A DNA stretch of 12,146 nucleotides from Chlamydiota bacterium (GCA_021772355.1 JAJFMB010000143.1:1-12146); one strand, 5' to 3'; numbered from the stretch's first letter, positions 1 through 6,758 are shown. Translations and numbers: made by a program. Notes: a model not told the origin generated them from the letters alone.

Positions 1-63
1 AAATTTGCCGATTTTAAAAACTTAGAGAAACCTAAAATAGTGGAATTCGGTATTCATATTTAG
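1..63 (+). CDS. possible 3' end of an unknown gene, cut by the window edge
   Basis: Frame 1 is open from the first base to a TAG at 61-63 and encodes 20 residues ending in EFGIHI. The other two plus-strand frames close early. The stretch is too short to assign a family. A strong hairpin follows the stop by 7 bp, which is where a 3' structure of an upstream gene would sit. This could also be chance open frame in AT-rich DNA. Confidence 0.3.
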   Translation, partial: KFADFKNLEKPKIVEFGIHI

Positions 64-64
64 G

Positions 65-129
65 GTTACAAACGGCCTTTTTGCATAAATATTGCCCAGG
101 AGATTTGATGCAACGAGGCCGTTACAAAC
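65..129 (+). repeat. 47-bp hairpin unit flanked by exact 9-bp direct repeats
   Basis: GTTACAAAC occurs at 65-73 and again at 121-129. Exactly between the copies lies a unit (74-120) that begins GGCC and ends GGCC, with 13-bp inverted arms at 74-86 and 108-120. Because the repeats end in AAC and begin with GTT, the stem extends to 16 positions (71-86 with 108-123). In plus-strand RNA 15 of 16 positions pair (one U-G wobble, one U-C mismatch), with a 21-nt loop. No T-tract follows, so it is not a classical intrinsic terminator. The layout resembles a tiny terminal-inverted-repeat element with a target-site duplication, or a 3'/5' RNA structure. Confidence 0.5.
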
Positions 130-149
130 AGAGAACGCTTGTTTATAAC
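121..149 (+). promoter_or_regulatory. weak candidate promoter for the kinase-like gene
   Basis: GTTACA at 121-126 (4 of 6 to the -35 consensus) and TATAAC at 144-149 (5 of 6 to the -10) are separated by 17 bp. Transcription would begin near 156, about 19 nt before the ATG at 175. The -35 overlaps the second 9-bp repeat of the hairpin unit. This is a consensus match only. Confidence 0.3.
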
Positions 150-174
150 GGTACGCATTTGATAAGATCCGGTC

Positions 175-1122
175 ATGAAAATGCGTAAAACCCTTTTGTA
201 CATATGCCTGTGGGGATTAATACCTCTAGTATTAATCGCAGGTCTTTCTCGTGTTTACTATCGCGTGACGGATGATTTTCGCAAGGGCAATATCATCGTC
301 AACCTAGACAATCGCGATGAATGGCGCCTTCCTCCCCTGACAGAATCAGATAGAATGAATTTAAACACTATTTTATCTCAGCCGTTCCATTATTTAGGAA
401 AAGGTGCGCAGTCCTATGCTCTCGAGAGCGAAGATGGGAAGTATATCTTAAAACTGTTTAAAGTTAAACATTTACGACCATCGAAACTCCTCAACTGGCT
501 CCCCACTCTTCCCTATTTTCAACAGATAAGGGAGAATGATGTCTCAAAAAAGGAGCGCAAACTCTGTTCTGTTCTCACAGGATATCTAACGGCATTTTCA
601 ATGCATCGCAAAGAAAGCGGACTGATCTATGTCCACATCAATAATCAACACGACCTCAATAAGAGAGTCACCATCACAGATAAAATTGGCAGAACTTGGT
701 CTATGGACCTTGATCCTGTCGTGTTTGTTGTTCAAGAGAAAAGTGTGAAGTTACGCAATTTCCTAGGAAATTTGCTGCAAAACGGAAACACAAATGGCGT
801 TAAGCACCATATTAGACAAGTAATCAGCCTCTATCTGACAGAATACCACAAAGGAATCTATGACCATGACCATGGTGTGATGCATAATTTTGGCTTTGTG
901 GGTGATCGCCCTATCCATTTTGATGTCGGAAAGCTTTATCGCGATCCTGACATCTCAAATCCACATGTTTTTAAAAAAGACTTAGAAAAAATCACATGGA
1001 AAATTAGTGCATGGCTCATGAGGGACTACCCACAATACCAGGCTGATATCGTACAAGACATCGAAGAGAATCTAAGTCATTACCTCCATGAAGCTTTTAG
1101 TGTGCCGACAGTCATGTCATGA
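175..1122 (+). CDS. membrane-anchored protein with a divergent protein-kinase-like domain
   Basis: The 315-residue product has an N-terminal hydrophobic segment (about residues 6-23, after a Lys/Arg-rich start), consistent with a signal anchor. The rest reads like a remote kinase fold. A glycine-rich loop with GKGAQS at 75-80 is followed by YILKLFK with a candidate ATP-binding Lys at 93. Later an Asp/His-rich catalytic-loop-like segment (DHDHG at 230-234, Asn238) precedes FDVGK (Asp250), which resembles the DFG metal site. The Asp-to-Asn spacing differs from canonical HRD-x4-N, so activity is uncertain. No strong Shine-Dalgarno sequence is visible, and ATG 181 is an alternative start. Its stop overlaps the start of the ComF-like gene (ATGA), implying co-transcription. 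The substrate is unknown; a sugar or lipid kinase-like role is equally possible. Confidence 0.75.
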   Translation: MKMRKTLLYICLWGLIPLVLIAGLSRVYYRVTDDFRKGNIIVNLDNRDEWRLPPLTESDRMNLNTILSQPFHYLGKGAQSYALESEDGKYILKLFKVKHLRPSKLLNWLPTLPYFQQIRENDVSKKERKLCSVLTGYLTAFSMHRKESGLIYVHINNQHDLNKRVTITDKIGRTWSMDLDPVVFVVQEKSVKLRNFLGNLLQNGNTNGVKHHIRQVISLYLTEYHKGIYDHDHGVMHNFGFVGDRPIHFDVGKLYRDPDISNPHVFKKDLEKITWKISAWLMRDYPQYQADIVQDIEENLSHYLHEAFSVPTVMS

Positions 1123-1745
1123 TGAATCTTCTTTTCCCCTCTGTGTGCCTGCACTGCTATCAGTCCATTGAAAAGAACAGTGGCCAGTTTTGTGCTCTAT
1201 GTCTCTCAGAATTTGAGTTTATCGACCCCCGTTACCGCTGCCACTACTGTTTTCAAGAGTTAGAAAATCTAAGAAAACGTGTATGCCAAGTTTGTCAAAA
1301 AAAAAGACATCCCCTTCATCGGCAAGCAGCAGTTTTTGATCCTTCCGGTCCCATCCTTACCCTCTCTTCACACCTTCGTTCCATGGGAAAAGCATATCTT
1401 ACCAAAGGAGCTAGTGCTTTTTTAGCAACGCAGTTCCTCGACCTTCACTGGCCAAAACCGGATTTTATATCTCCCACACCCCTAAGCCTTTCACAAAAAA
1501 TTCGACAAGGTTTTAGTCATCACAATTTGATGGCACAGAACTTAAGTAAAATTCTCAAAATTCCCGTATTCAAATACTCAAAAGTTTCTCATGAAAAATT
1601 GCGCGGATGCACAGTATTACTTATTGCCGATCGACTCTTTTCTAACTCTCCAATGGAACACTATGCTGAAAAAATGCTTGCTGCACATCCGGCAAAGATT
1701 TTTGGCCTCGCCCTAATGACGTACCCAAATGCCATAAATAGCTAA
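1119..1745 (+). CDS. ComF-like double zinc-ribbon protein with a degenerate phosphoribosyltransferase domain
   Basis: The 208-residue product begins with four CxxC pairs (Cys10/13, 25/28, 41/44, 56/59), the zinc-ribbon arrangement at the N-terminus of ComF/GntX proteins. The later part keeps ComF landmarks: a PTPLSL segment near 119-124 (compare the PVPL of ComF), RQGFSHHNLMA near 129-139 (compare RGFNQ), and a hydrophobic strand VLLIADRL at 166-173. In active PRTases this strand is VLLVDD followed by a TTGAT-like PRPP loop; here one Asp is Ala170 and the loop reads LFSNSP. The linker before it is shorter than in typical ComF. In other bacteria ComF acts in DNA uptake during transformation. 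The start overlaps the preceding gene by 4 bp, suggesting translational coupling. Its last 33 bp overlap the convergent DUF202 gene. Confidence 0.75.
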   Translation: MMNLLFPSVCLHCYQSIEKNSGQFCALCLSEFEFIDPRYRCHYCFQELENLRKRVCQVCQKKRHPLHRQAAVFDPSGPILTLSSHLRSMGKAYLTKGASAFLATQFLDLHWPKPDFISPTPLSLSQKIRQGFSHHNLMAQNLSKILKIPVFKYSKVSHEKLRGCTVLLIADRLFSNSPMEHYAEKMLAAHPAKIFGLALMTYPNAINS

Positions 1746-2078
1746 TGCAGAAATAAGGATGAGGAAGCCGCTGCCGATAGCAAGCAACATGATCGGTGCG
1801 CCAAAGATCTTCGTCGTCTCTAAACGCCTGCTCACATGTATGTAGCGCCACGCTGCTAAGTAAAATGATAGAGCACTGCTCAGTAAAAGAGTTATCGTCA
1901 TGATCTGCACGATATGCCAGGAAATTGTCCCGGGAAGAAACTTTGCAACAACCAACCCTGTTGCTAACGAGGTAAGACCAGTTCGAATCCACGCTGCATA
2001 CGTGCGCTCATTAGCTAATATAGATGTGACCTCTTTATGGTCATAGGGCGTATTAACTTTATTAATTTTCTTACGCAT
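1713..2078 (-). CDS. DUF202 (YidH-type) small inner-membrane protein
   Basis: The 121-residue product carries the DUF202 hallmark LANERTYAAWIRTGLTSLA near residues 21-39. It has three predicted membrane segments (about 34-50, 54-76 and 92-117). The family is widespread and its biochemical role is not established. The ATG (2076-2078) lies inside the end of dnaA, and the two frames share 8 bp (2071-2078). The upstream Shine-Dalgarno sequence is weak, so translation probably depends on ribosomes finishing dnaA. The 3' end runs into the convergent ComF-like gene for 33 bp. A different minus-strand frame across this region encodes nothing family-like. Confidence 0.85.
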   Translation of the reverse strand: MRKKINKVNTPYDHKEVTSILANERTYAAWIRTGLTSLATGLVVAKFLPGTISWHIVQIMTITLLLSSALSFYLAAWRYIHVSRRLETTKIFGAPIMLLAIGSGFLILISALAIYGIWVRH

Positions 2079-3426
2079 AAATATCGCGTTCTACCATACT
2101 AATTTGTCTGCGCAACATCTCATCATCAACACTCTTTTTCTCTATATTTCGGCAAGCATGGATGATTGTTGAATGCGTTTTTCCAAAAGAAGCGCCAAGC
2201 ATTTGCAGCGATTCATTAATCAACTTGTTAGCTAAGTACATAGCGACCTGACGTGGCAGAGCAATCTCTTTTTTTCGTTCGTTTCCTTTCAATGCACGTA
2301 CTCCGCCCTTCACCTGAAAAATGGTAGCTACGCTTTTTAAAATTTGCTCCACAGAGATCTTTTCAGTAGGTGCGTGCTGAAGCATCTCACGCAAAGTTTT
2401 CTTCACTAAATCTTCCGTAATATCCAGCTCTAGTAAACGGCAATGAGCGCTGAGTCGATTTATTGCACCTTCTAGCTGGCGCACATTATTGTAGATGTGC
2501 TCTGCAATAAAGAAAGCCACTTGATTTGAGATCTCCAAGCCCTTTTGCTGTGCTTTATGTTGAATAATGGCCACACGCGTTTCTAGTTCCGGTATCCCCA
2601 CATGCGCCACAAGTCCCCATTCCATTCTTGCAATCATTCGTTCAGACAATTTTAATTGAGATGGGGGCTTATCACTTGTGATCACAACTTGCTTGTTTTG
2701 ATTTCGTAACGCTTCAAAAAGATTACAAAGCTCCTCTTCAAAGTTGAGGCGATTTTGTAGGAATTGAATATCATCAACCAACAACACGTCAACCTCGGAG
2801 CGGTAAAATCGCTTCATACGATCGATGGATTTATTCTTCAAACTTTCCACGAGGTCGTTTACAAAAGCTTCTGTTGTGATGCAATGCACGCGCATTTTTT
2901 TATTTTTATCGTGGATATAGTGTCCAATACTATGCAAAAGATGTGTTTTCCCCAGCCCGACACCGCCGTGAATGAATAAGGGGTTATAGGATTGACCGGG
3001 ACGTGTCGCCACCCCAACAGCTGCAGACTTGACAAATTGGTTATTGGGTCCTTCGATAAAGGTCTCAAAGCGATAGTTTTGATTGAGAGACACTTCATAG
3101 AAGCGCTTTTCCTGAGGAGCTTTCTCCACCACAGGTGCAGCTACGGGAACAGGCGCTTTGTTAACGGGCGTTGCTATGATAAAGTTGAGTGCAGGCTCTC
3201 CTTCATGAGTCAATGGCAGAAAAGAACACAACTCATTCTTGTAATTAGAAATAAGGTATTCCTTCACGAAAATGTTAGGAACTTCTAAGGTGATCTCACT
3301 TTCTGTAGCCTCGGTAATCGAGATGGGGGAAAGCCAATTTCTAAAGGCAGCAGCAGAACAACGCTCTTTAACATACTCCAAAAATTGCAACCACGCTTCA
3401 TGAGTATCACTTACTAACATTACCAT
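2071..3426 (-). CDS. dnaA: chromosomal replication initiator DnaA
   Basis: DnaA binds origin DNA, oligomerises with ATP and opens the duplex. The 451-residue product has domain I (1-85), a Pro/Ala-rich linker (about 86-105), AAA+ domain III and domain IV. Visible motifs are Walker A GGVGLGKT (154-161), Walker B LLVDD (215-219), sensor 1 VVITSD (247-252), the arginine finger region PELETR (279-284) and sensor 2 NNVRQLEG (313-320). Domain IV contains ALPRQVAMYLA and FGKTHST (414-420). The usual FGGRDHTT signature is one residue shorter and altered here, and the usual Arg of ARPRQ is Leu390, so box specificity may differ. ATG 3426 is preferred over ATG 3420 because GAGG lies 9 nt upstream of it. 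Chlamydiae often carry two dnaA paralogues; which one this is cannot be decided here. Confidence 0.97.
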   Translation of the reverse strand: MVMLVSDTHEAWLQFLEYVKERCSAAAFRNWLSPISITEATESEITLEVPNIFVKEYLISNYKNELCSFLPLTHEGEPALNFIIATPVNKAPVPVAAPVVEKAPQEKRFYEVSLNQNYRFETFIEGPNNQFVKSAAVGVATRPGQSYNPLFIHGGVGLGKTHLLHSIGHYIHDKNKKMRVHCITTEAFVNDLVESLKNKSIDRMKRFYRSEVDVLLVDDIQFLQNRLNFEEELCNLFEALRNQNKQVVITSDKPPSQLKLSERMIARMEWGLVAHVGIPELETRVAIIQHKAQQKGLEISNQVAFFIAEHIYNNVRQLEGAINRLSAHCRLLELDITEDLVKKTLREMLQHAPTEKISVEQILKSVATIFQVKGGVRALKGNERKKEIALPRQVAMYLANKLINESLQMLGASFGKTHSTIIHACRNIEKKSVDDEMLRRQISMVERDIYA

Positions 3427-3458
3427 GTGTCTTTACCTCGAATATTGCTGTTGTTAAG

Positions 3459-3478
3459 TTATGAACAATGTTTCCACA
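3459..3478 (+). promoter_or_regulatory. two weak DnaA-box-like 9-mers upstream of dnaA
   Basis: TTATGAACA (3459-3467) and GTTTCCACA (3470-3478) each match the TTATCCACA consensus at 7 of 9 positions and sit 3 bp apart, 33-52 bp before the dnaA start. Paired boxes near dnaA are a common autoregulatory design, but matches this weak arise by chance in AT-rich DNA. Confidence 0.2.
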
Positions 3479-3539
3479 GACAGCTCTGGACCCACTATGA
3501 GGGCAATCTAGCATGAGATCACATAGGCTGCAAGCACTT

Positions 3540-3580
3540 TATCTGAGAGTCGTTTTTTGTTTTTCAGTAACTCTCTGATA
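3540..3580 (-). promoter_or_regulatory. hairpin in the dnaA leader
   Basis: Arms at 3540-3550 and 3570-3580 form an 11-position stem with one mismatch (core GAGAGT/ACTCTC) around a 19-nt T-rich (plus strand) loop. It lies 114 bp before the dnaA ATG. No T-tract follows on the minus strand, so it does not look like a terminator. A 4-residue mini-ORF with a Shine-Dalgarno sequence ends 1 bp before it in the direction of transcription. Confidence 0.4.
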
Positions 3581-3581
3581 C

Positions 3582-3610
3582 TTAAATGAACATCATAAAA
3601 AAAAACTCCT
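3582..3610 (-). promoter_or_regulatory. possible leader mini-ORF (MMFI) with ribosome-binding site before dnaA
   Basis: On the minus strand AGGAG (3606-3610) is followed, after nine T residues, by ATG ATG TTC ATT TAA (3582-3596). The spacing is ideal for initiation, but the product has only four residues. The stop lies directly before the leader hairpin. It could be a regulatory leader or simply chance. Confidence 0.2.
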
Positions 3611-3657
3611 CGGATTGATAAAACAAGAAAAAATCTTTACATAATGCGCTAACAATC

Positions 3658-3686
3658 AATGTATAACAGATATTTTGATAGAACAA
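3658..3686 (-). promoter_or_regulatory. weak candidate promoter for dnaA
   Basis: On the minus strand TTGTTC (3681-3686) and TACATT (3658-3663) are separated by 17 bp. Each is a partial match. The resulting leader would be about 225 nt and would include the mini-ORF and hairpin. The 417-bp gap (3427-3843) holds no recognisable gene or tRNA. Confidence 0.2.
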
Positions 3687-3843
3687 AATGTTCCTAAAGT
3701 CTTCGCAATCAAAGCAACACATCCACCCTCAACAAATGAAAGATATGCATGCTTGAAGATAGAACCCGCGATTGTGACCTAATCTGAGGCCAAGCGATAT
3801 TTTCTATTGCTCTGCTCTTTTGAAATTAGGGAGTGTCAGAAAT

Positions 3844-5004
3844 TTACTGAAGTACATTCTTTAACTTTGCAGACACCTCTTTAACCATTGAGAGGTCCAT
3901 GTCGACAAAAAGAGGGAGAGTAAGTGCTTGACTGAAGAACCGTTCCATTTTTGGGAAATACTCCCGCACATCTCCAAATTTTTGAGTGAAAAACGGGTGA
4001 TGATAAAGAGGAATATAATGCACTTGAGTGCCGATCCCCTCCTCTTTTAATTCCATCATGACTTGATCGCGCGTTTTGCCAAGCTCTGAAAAATCAATCT
4101 GAATAACAAAAAGATGAATGGCAGTTTTATCATCCCACTCGTCAGGAGGAAGTGTCACAAAGGGAACATCTTGAAGTTGTTCGCGGTAAGCTTTAACGAA
4201 TTTGCGTCGTTTTTTGATGAATTTTTCAATTTTATCAAGTTGAGAAAGGCCGAGAGCAGCCTGAAACTCGGTAAAGTTATAATTACCACTCAGCTCTTCA
4301 ACTTGATACTCCCAGGGGATTCCATCCACTCTAACCAAGCCATTATCTCGATATAATTTGAGCCTGTTATAATAGTCTTCACTATTTGTGGTGACCATGC
4401 CCCCTTCGCCTGTGGTAATCGTCTTGATAGGATGAAAACTAAAGACTGTCATATCACTCCACTCGCAGCATCCCACCTTTTGTCCTGAAGTATATGTGGA
4501 GCCAATCGCATGAGCGGCATCCTCTATCACCACTGCATCGGGTTGTGATATCATTCTTTCTAAACGTTGCATATCGACAGCAAAGCCGGCAAAATGGACC
4601 GGGACAATAAAAGTACGTCCACGTGTGGAAGGGGTATTAATATTGTATTGCAGTTGGTCGAGATCAAGATTTCCCGTGTTAGCATCAATATCTACGAAAA
4701 CAACTTGGGCATTTTGTTGAAATGGAGCCCCAACAGTAGCCACAAAAGTATTGGGAGTGCTGATCACTCGATCGCAGGAGGTGAAATCAGCTGCTGCATA
4801 AGCAGCAGCAAGGGCTGTCGAACCGCTATTAAAAGCAACGGCATACTTTACTTCGCAATAATCTGCTACAGCCTGCTCAAACTTCCCAACGAGAGGTCCA
4901 CGTGTGATAAAGTCGCCTTTAAGTGCAGATTTAACCGCTGCAAGATCTTTTTCATCGATCGATTGCCTGGCGTACGGGATGTTTTTCTTTACCTTTGCTT
5001 TCAT
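3844..5004 (-). CDS. pseC: DegT/DnrJ/EryC1-family sugar aminotransferase, PseC-like
   Basis: This is a PLP-dependent aminotransferase of nucleotide sugars. The best family match is PseC, which aminates the 4-keto UDP sugar on the way to pseudaminic acid. From ATG 5004 the product is 386 residues, close to PseC length. It shows IPYARQSIDEKDL near the N-terminus, GDFITRGPLV, FNSGSTAL (phosphate-binding loop), IEDAAHA with Asp162, and FSFHPIKTITTGEGG with the candidate Schiff-base Lys194. The frame extends upstream to a TTG at 5082, but those 26 residues are not family-like and contain a promoter and palindrome, so ATG 5004 is preferred despite a poor Shine-Dalgarno sequence. No other pseudaminate genes are in the window, so the substrate is inferred and another DegT sugar aminotransferase is possible. 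Confidence 0.85.
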   Translation of the reverse strand: MKAKVKKNIPYARQSIDEKDLAAVKSALKGDFITRGPLVGKFEQAVADYCEVKYAVAFNSGSTALAAAYAAADFTSCDRVISTPNTFVATVGAPFQQNAQVVFVDIDANTGNLDLDQLQYNINTPSTRGRTFIVPVHFAGFAVDMQRLERMISQPDAVVIEDAAHAIGSTYTSGQKVGCCEWSDMTVFSFHPIKTITTGEGGMVTTNSEDYYNRLKLYRDNGLVRVDGIPWEYQVEELSGNYNFTEFQAALGLSQLDKIEKFIKKRRKFVKAYREQLQDVPFVTLPPDEWDDKTAIHLFVIQIDFSELGKTRDQVMMELKEEGIGTQVHYIPLYHHPFFTQKFGDVREYFPKMERFFSQALTLPLFVDMDLSMVKEVSAKLKNVLQ

Positions 5005-5030
5005 CTTGCTAAAAGAATGTCCTAAAATTC

Positions 5031-5047
5031 GCCTCTTGTCAAGAGGC
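5031..5047. promoter_or_regulatory. 17-bp palindrome, operator-like, at the aminotransferase promoter
   Basis: GCCTCTTG and CAAGAGGC form perfect 8-bp inverted arms around one central base. It begins directly downstream of the predicted aminotransferase transcription start (about 5048). It lies 68-84 bp before the divergent 5115 gene, so a bound regulator could affect both. A one-base loop is too tight for an RNA hairpin, which favours a protein-binding site. Confidence 0.4.
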
Positions 5048-5054
5048 TCTTGTC

Positions 5055-5082
5055 CTAATAATGAAAAAAAAGGTATGGTCAA
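5055..5082 (-). promoter_or_regulatory. candidate sigma-70-type promoter for the aminotransferase
   Basis: On the minus strand TTGACC (5077-5082, 5 of 6) and TATTAG (5055-5060, 4 of 6) are 16 bp apart. The predicted start is near 5048. The -35 coincides with the only in-frame upstream TTG codon, which argues against that codon as translation start. Confidence 0.4.
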
Positions 5083-5114
5083 GTACCTGTTAACCCCATC
5101 TATATGTATCCATT

Positions 5115-6734
5115 ATGCACCTACATGAAGAAATTCAAAATTACATCAAAAAAAGCGATCAACTCCAGTTGAATAACCGGGACGAATTGCTTTCCTTTAT
5201 TAGCGAACAAAAAGAGAAGTGGAACTCCCATTCACAACTAATTACACTACTAAATGGGGAAGAAGCATTCTACCAAGACAACTATGAAACTGCTCTAAAA
5301 AACTATATAAAAGTCAAAGAGGTTCCGCACTCCGATTTTTTCTGCTATCGTGCCTCGGCCTGCGTTTCAAGACAGAATCAACAGCTAGAAAAAGCTCTCC
5401 AATTCGCGCAAAAAGCACTATCAATTTATCCGGAAAACTCATTTACGAAACATTTGGTTACCGAACTGCAAATACATGAGACCCCTCACTCATATGAAAA
5501 CGACTTTGCAAAACAATTTCTCTTAGGAAAAAGTGAGGAGATGACTGACCAGGAGATCGCAAAAGAGCGCCAAGAAGTGCAAAAATCACTGATTGAAGAG
5601 CGAATGACCGACAGCTATCTCACTGACAAACTGCAAGCTCCACTTAAATCTGATTACCCTTTGATCCATCACATCAAAGAGTTTGAACAGCGACTCGCCG
5701 ATCACTTTATGACCTATCTAGACTTGTCTGAAAGTCAGAGACCTCACGAAAGATGCCTCTATGTATTGAACGGGTTTCCCTCAGAAGACGCGTATCTCTT
5801 TTCAGAGCAAGGACGCAAATCTACAGGAGGCTATTTTTTTGAGTGGGATGGCGTCGGCATCGCGATCAACCCTGGACACAATTTCTTAAAGCATTTTCAT
5901 GAGCAGGGATTGACCATTCGAGATATCGATTGCGTCATCGTAACGGACAGTGCTCCTCATACTCATACAGATCTGAAAGAGATCTATTCCTTGAATTATC
6001 ACCTCAACTGTCTGGACTCAAAACAACATGTGATCCGCTATTATCTCAACCATCAAGTCTTTCAGCAAGAAGGGTGTCAACTTGAACCTCACTTCAAAGA
6101 AGAGCGCAATACAGTATTCAGTTTGGATGTTTTCCACGACCTCTCAGAAGATGAGGCCTTTCCTCTGCACGAAACTATTAAGATGCGTTATTTTTCAACG
6201 ACTGAGAAAAAAGACGACCCTCTTGGTGTCATTTTTGAATTAACGAGAACGTCGGCAACAGGGCACCCCGAAGTGATCACGATAGGGCTTATCTCTCAAA
6301 TGGGATGGTCACCCCTTCTTGCCCACCACTTAAGCCAATGCTCCATTGTGATCGCAGGATTTGGAGAAACAAATGAAGAAGATTGTCAGTGCCTGCAATA
6401 CCCCTCTAACTGCCTAGGGTATTTTGGCAGCTTTTCACTACTCGAAGAGCTCACTCCCCAACTAGTTATTTGCACAGAATTTGACGGAAAAAAAGGGGAC
6501 ATCCGCCTTGAAGCCGTCTCTCAATTGCGCCAAGAATTTCTACAAGCTAACTATACCGTGCGCCACACGCCCATTGTCATTCCAATGGATCAACACGGCA
6601 TCATTAATCTTCACACGCAGGAGATATGCTGCTACCCCGACAACACCTTCACCCATGCCACTCAAGTGCGCATAGCCCGTTCAGATGGGGAGTTCAGCGA
6701 ACTGAGATACATGAGTCCCTCAGATCTAATCTGA
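5115..6734 (+). CDS. TPR-containing protein with a degenerate metallo-beta-lactamase fold
   Basis: The 539-residue product has TPR-like helices at about 45-110 (YQDNYETALKNYIK, LEKALQFAQKALSIYPEN), a charged linker, and an MBL-fold domain from about 215 to 515. The segment GIAINPGHNFLKHF (249-261) followed by IDCVIVT (271-277) aligns well with MBL proteins whose next residues are THxHxDHTADL. Here that motif reads TDSAPHTHTDL (277-287), so the two His, the Asp and the third His are replaced. The usual GDT-like Asp is Gln395, and the late HLG histidine is Cys433. Zinc hydrolase activity of the usual kind is therefore unlikely. There is no signal peptide and no Shine-Dalgarno sequence before ATG 5115. 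The gene is divergent from the PseC-like gene and convergent with the CPAF gene. Confidence 0.8.
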   Translation: MHLHEEIQNYIKKSDQLQLNNRDELLSFISEQKEKWNSHSQLITLLNGEEAFYQDNYETALKNYIKVKEVPHSDFFCYRASACVSRQNQQLEKALQFAQKALSIYPENSFTKHLVTELQIHETPHSYENDFAKQFLLGKSEEMTDQEIAKERQEVQKSLIEERMTDSYLTDKLQAPLKSDYPLIHHIKEFEQRLADHFMTYLDLSESQRPHERCLYVLNGFPSEDAYLFSEQGRKSTGGYFFEWDGVGIAINPGHNFLKHFHEQGLTIRDIDCVIVTDSAPHTHTDLKEIYSLNYHLNCLDSKQHVIRYYLNHQVFQQEGCQLEPHFKEERNTVFSLDVFHDLSEDEAFPLHETIKMRYFSTTEKKDDPLGVIFELTRTSATGHPEVITIGLISQMGWSPLLAHHLSQCSIVIAGFGETNEEDCQCLQYPSNCLGYFGSFSLLEELTPQLVICTEFDGKKGDIRLEAVSQLRQEFLQANYTVRHTPIVIPMDQHGIINLHTQEICCYPDNTFTHATQVRIARSDGEFSELRYMSPSDLI

Positions 6735-6738
6735 TACA

Positions 6739-6758
6739 ATCCCCTCTCTCAAGGGGAT
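6739..6758. terminator. small convergent hairpin between the MBL-like and CPAF genes
   Basis: ATCCCCT (6739-6745) and AGGGGAT (6752-6758) form a perfect 7-bp stem with a 6-nt loop. It spans the stop of the CPAF gene and follows the plus-strand stop (6732-6734) by 4 bp. No T-tract follows on either strand, so strength as a terminator is doubtful. Confidence 0.35.

Noticed and set aside
1642..1992. 116-codon minus-strand frame across the ComF-like/DUF202 junction
   Set aside because: It lies in another frame over two recognisable genes and shows no family features.
3735..3790. A possible tRNA on the minus strand suggested by a GGGTTC T-loop-like string
   Set aside because: No acceptor stem, anticodon arm or correct T-stem pairing could be found.
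3793..3811. AGCGATA/TATTGCT hairpin after the aminotransferase stop
   Set aside because: It has seven positions with a mismatch and no T-tract on the minus strand, too weak to call a terminator.
5005..5082. N-terminal extension of the aminotransferase from TTG 5082
   Set aside because: The residues are not PseC-like, the TTG falls in the predicted -35, and the region holds a palindrome. ATG 5004 fits the family length.
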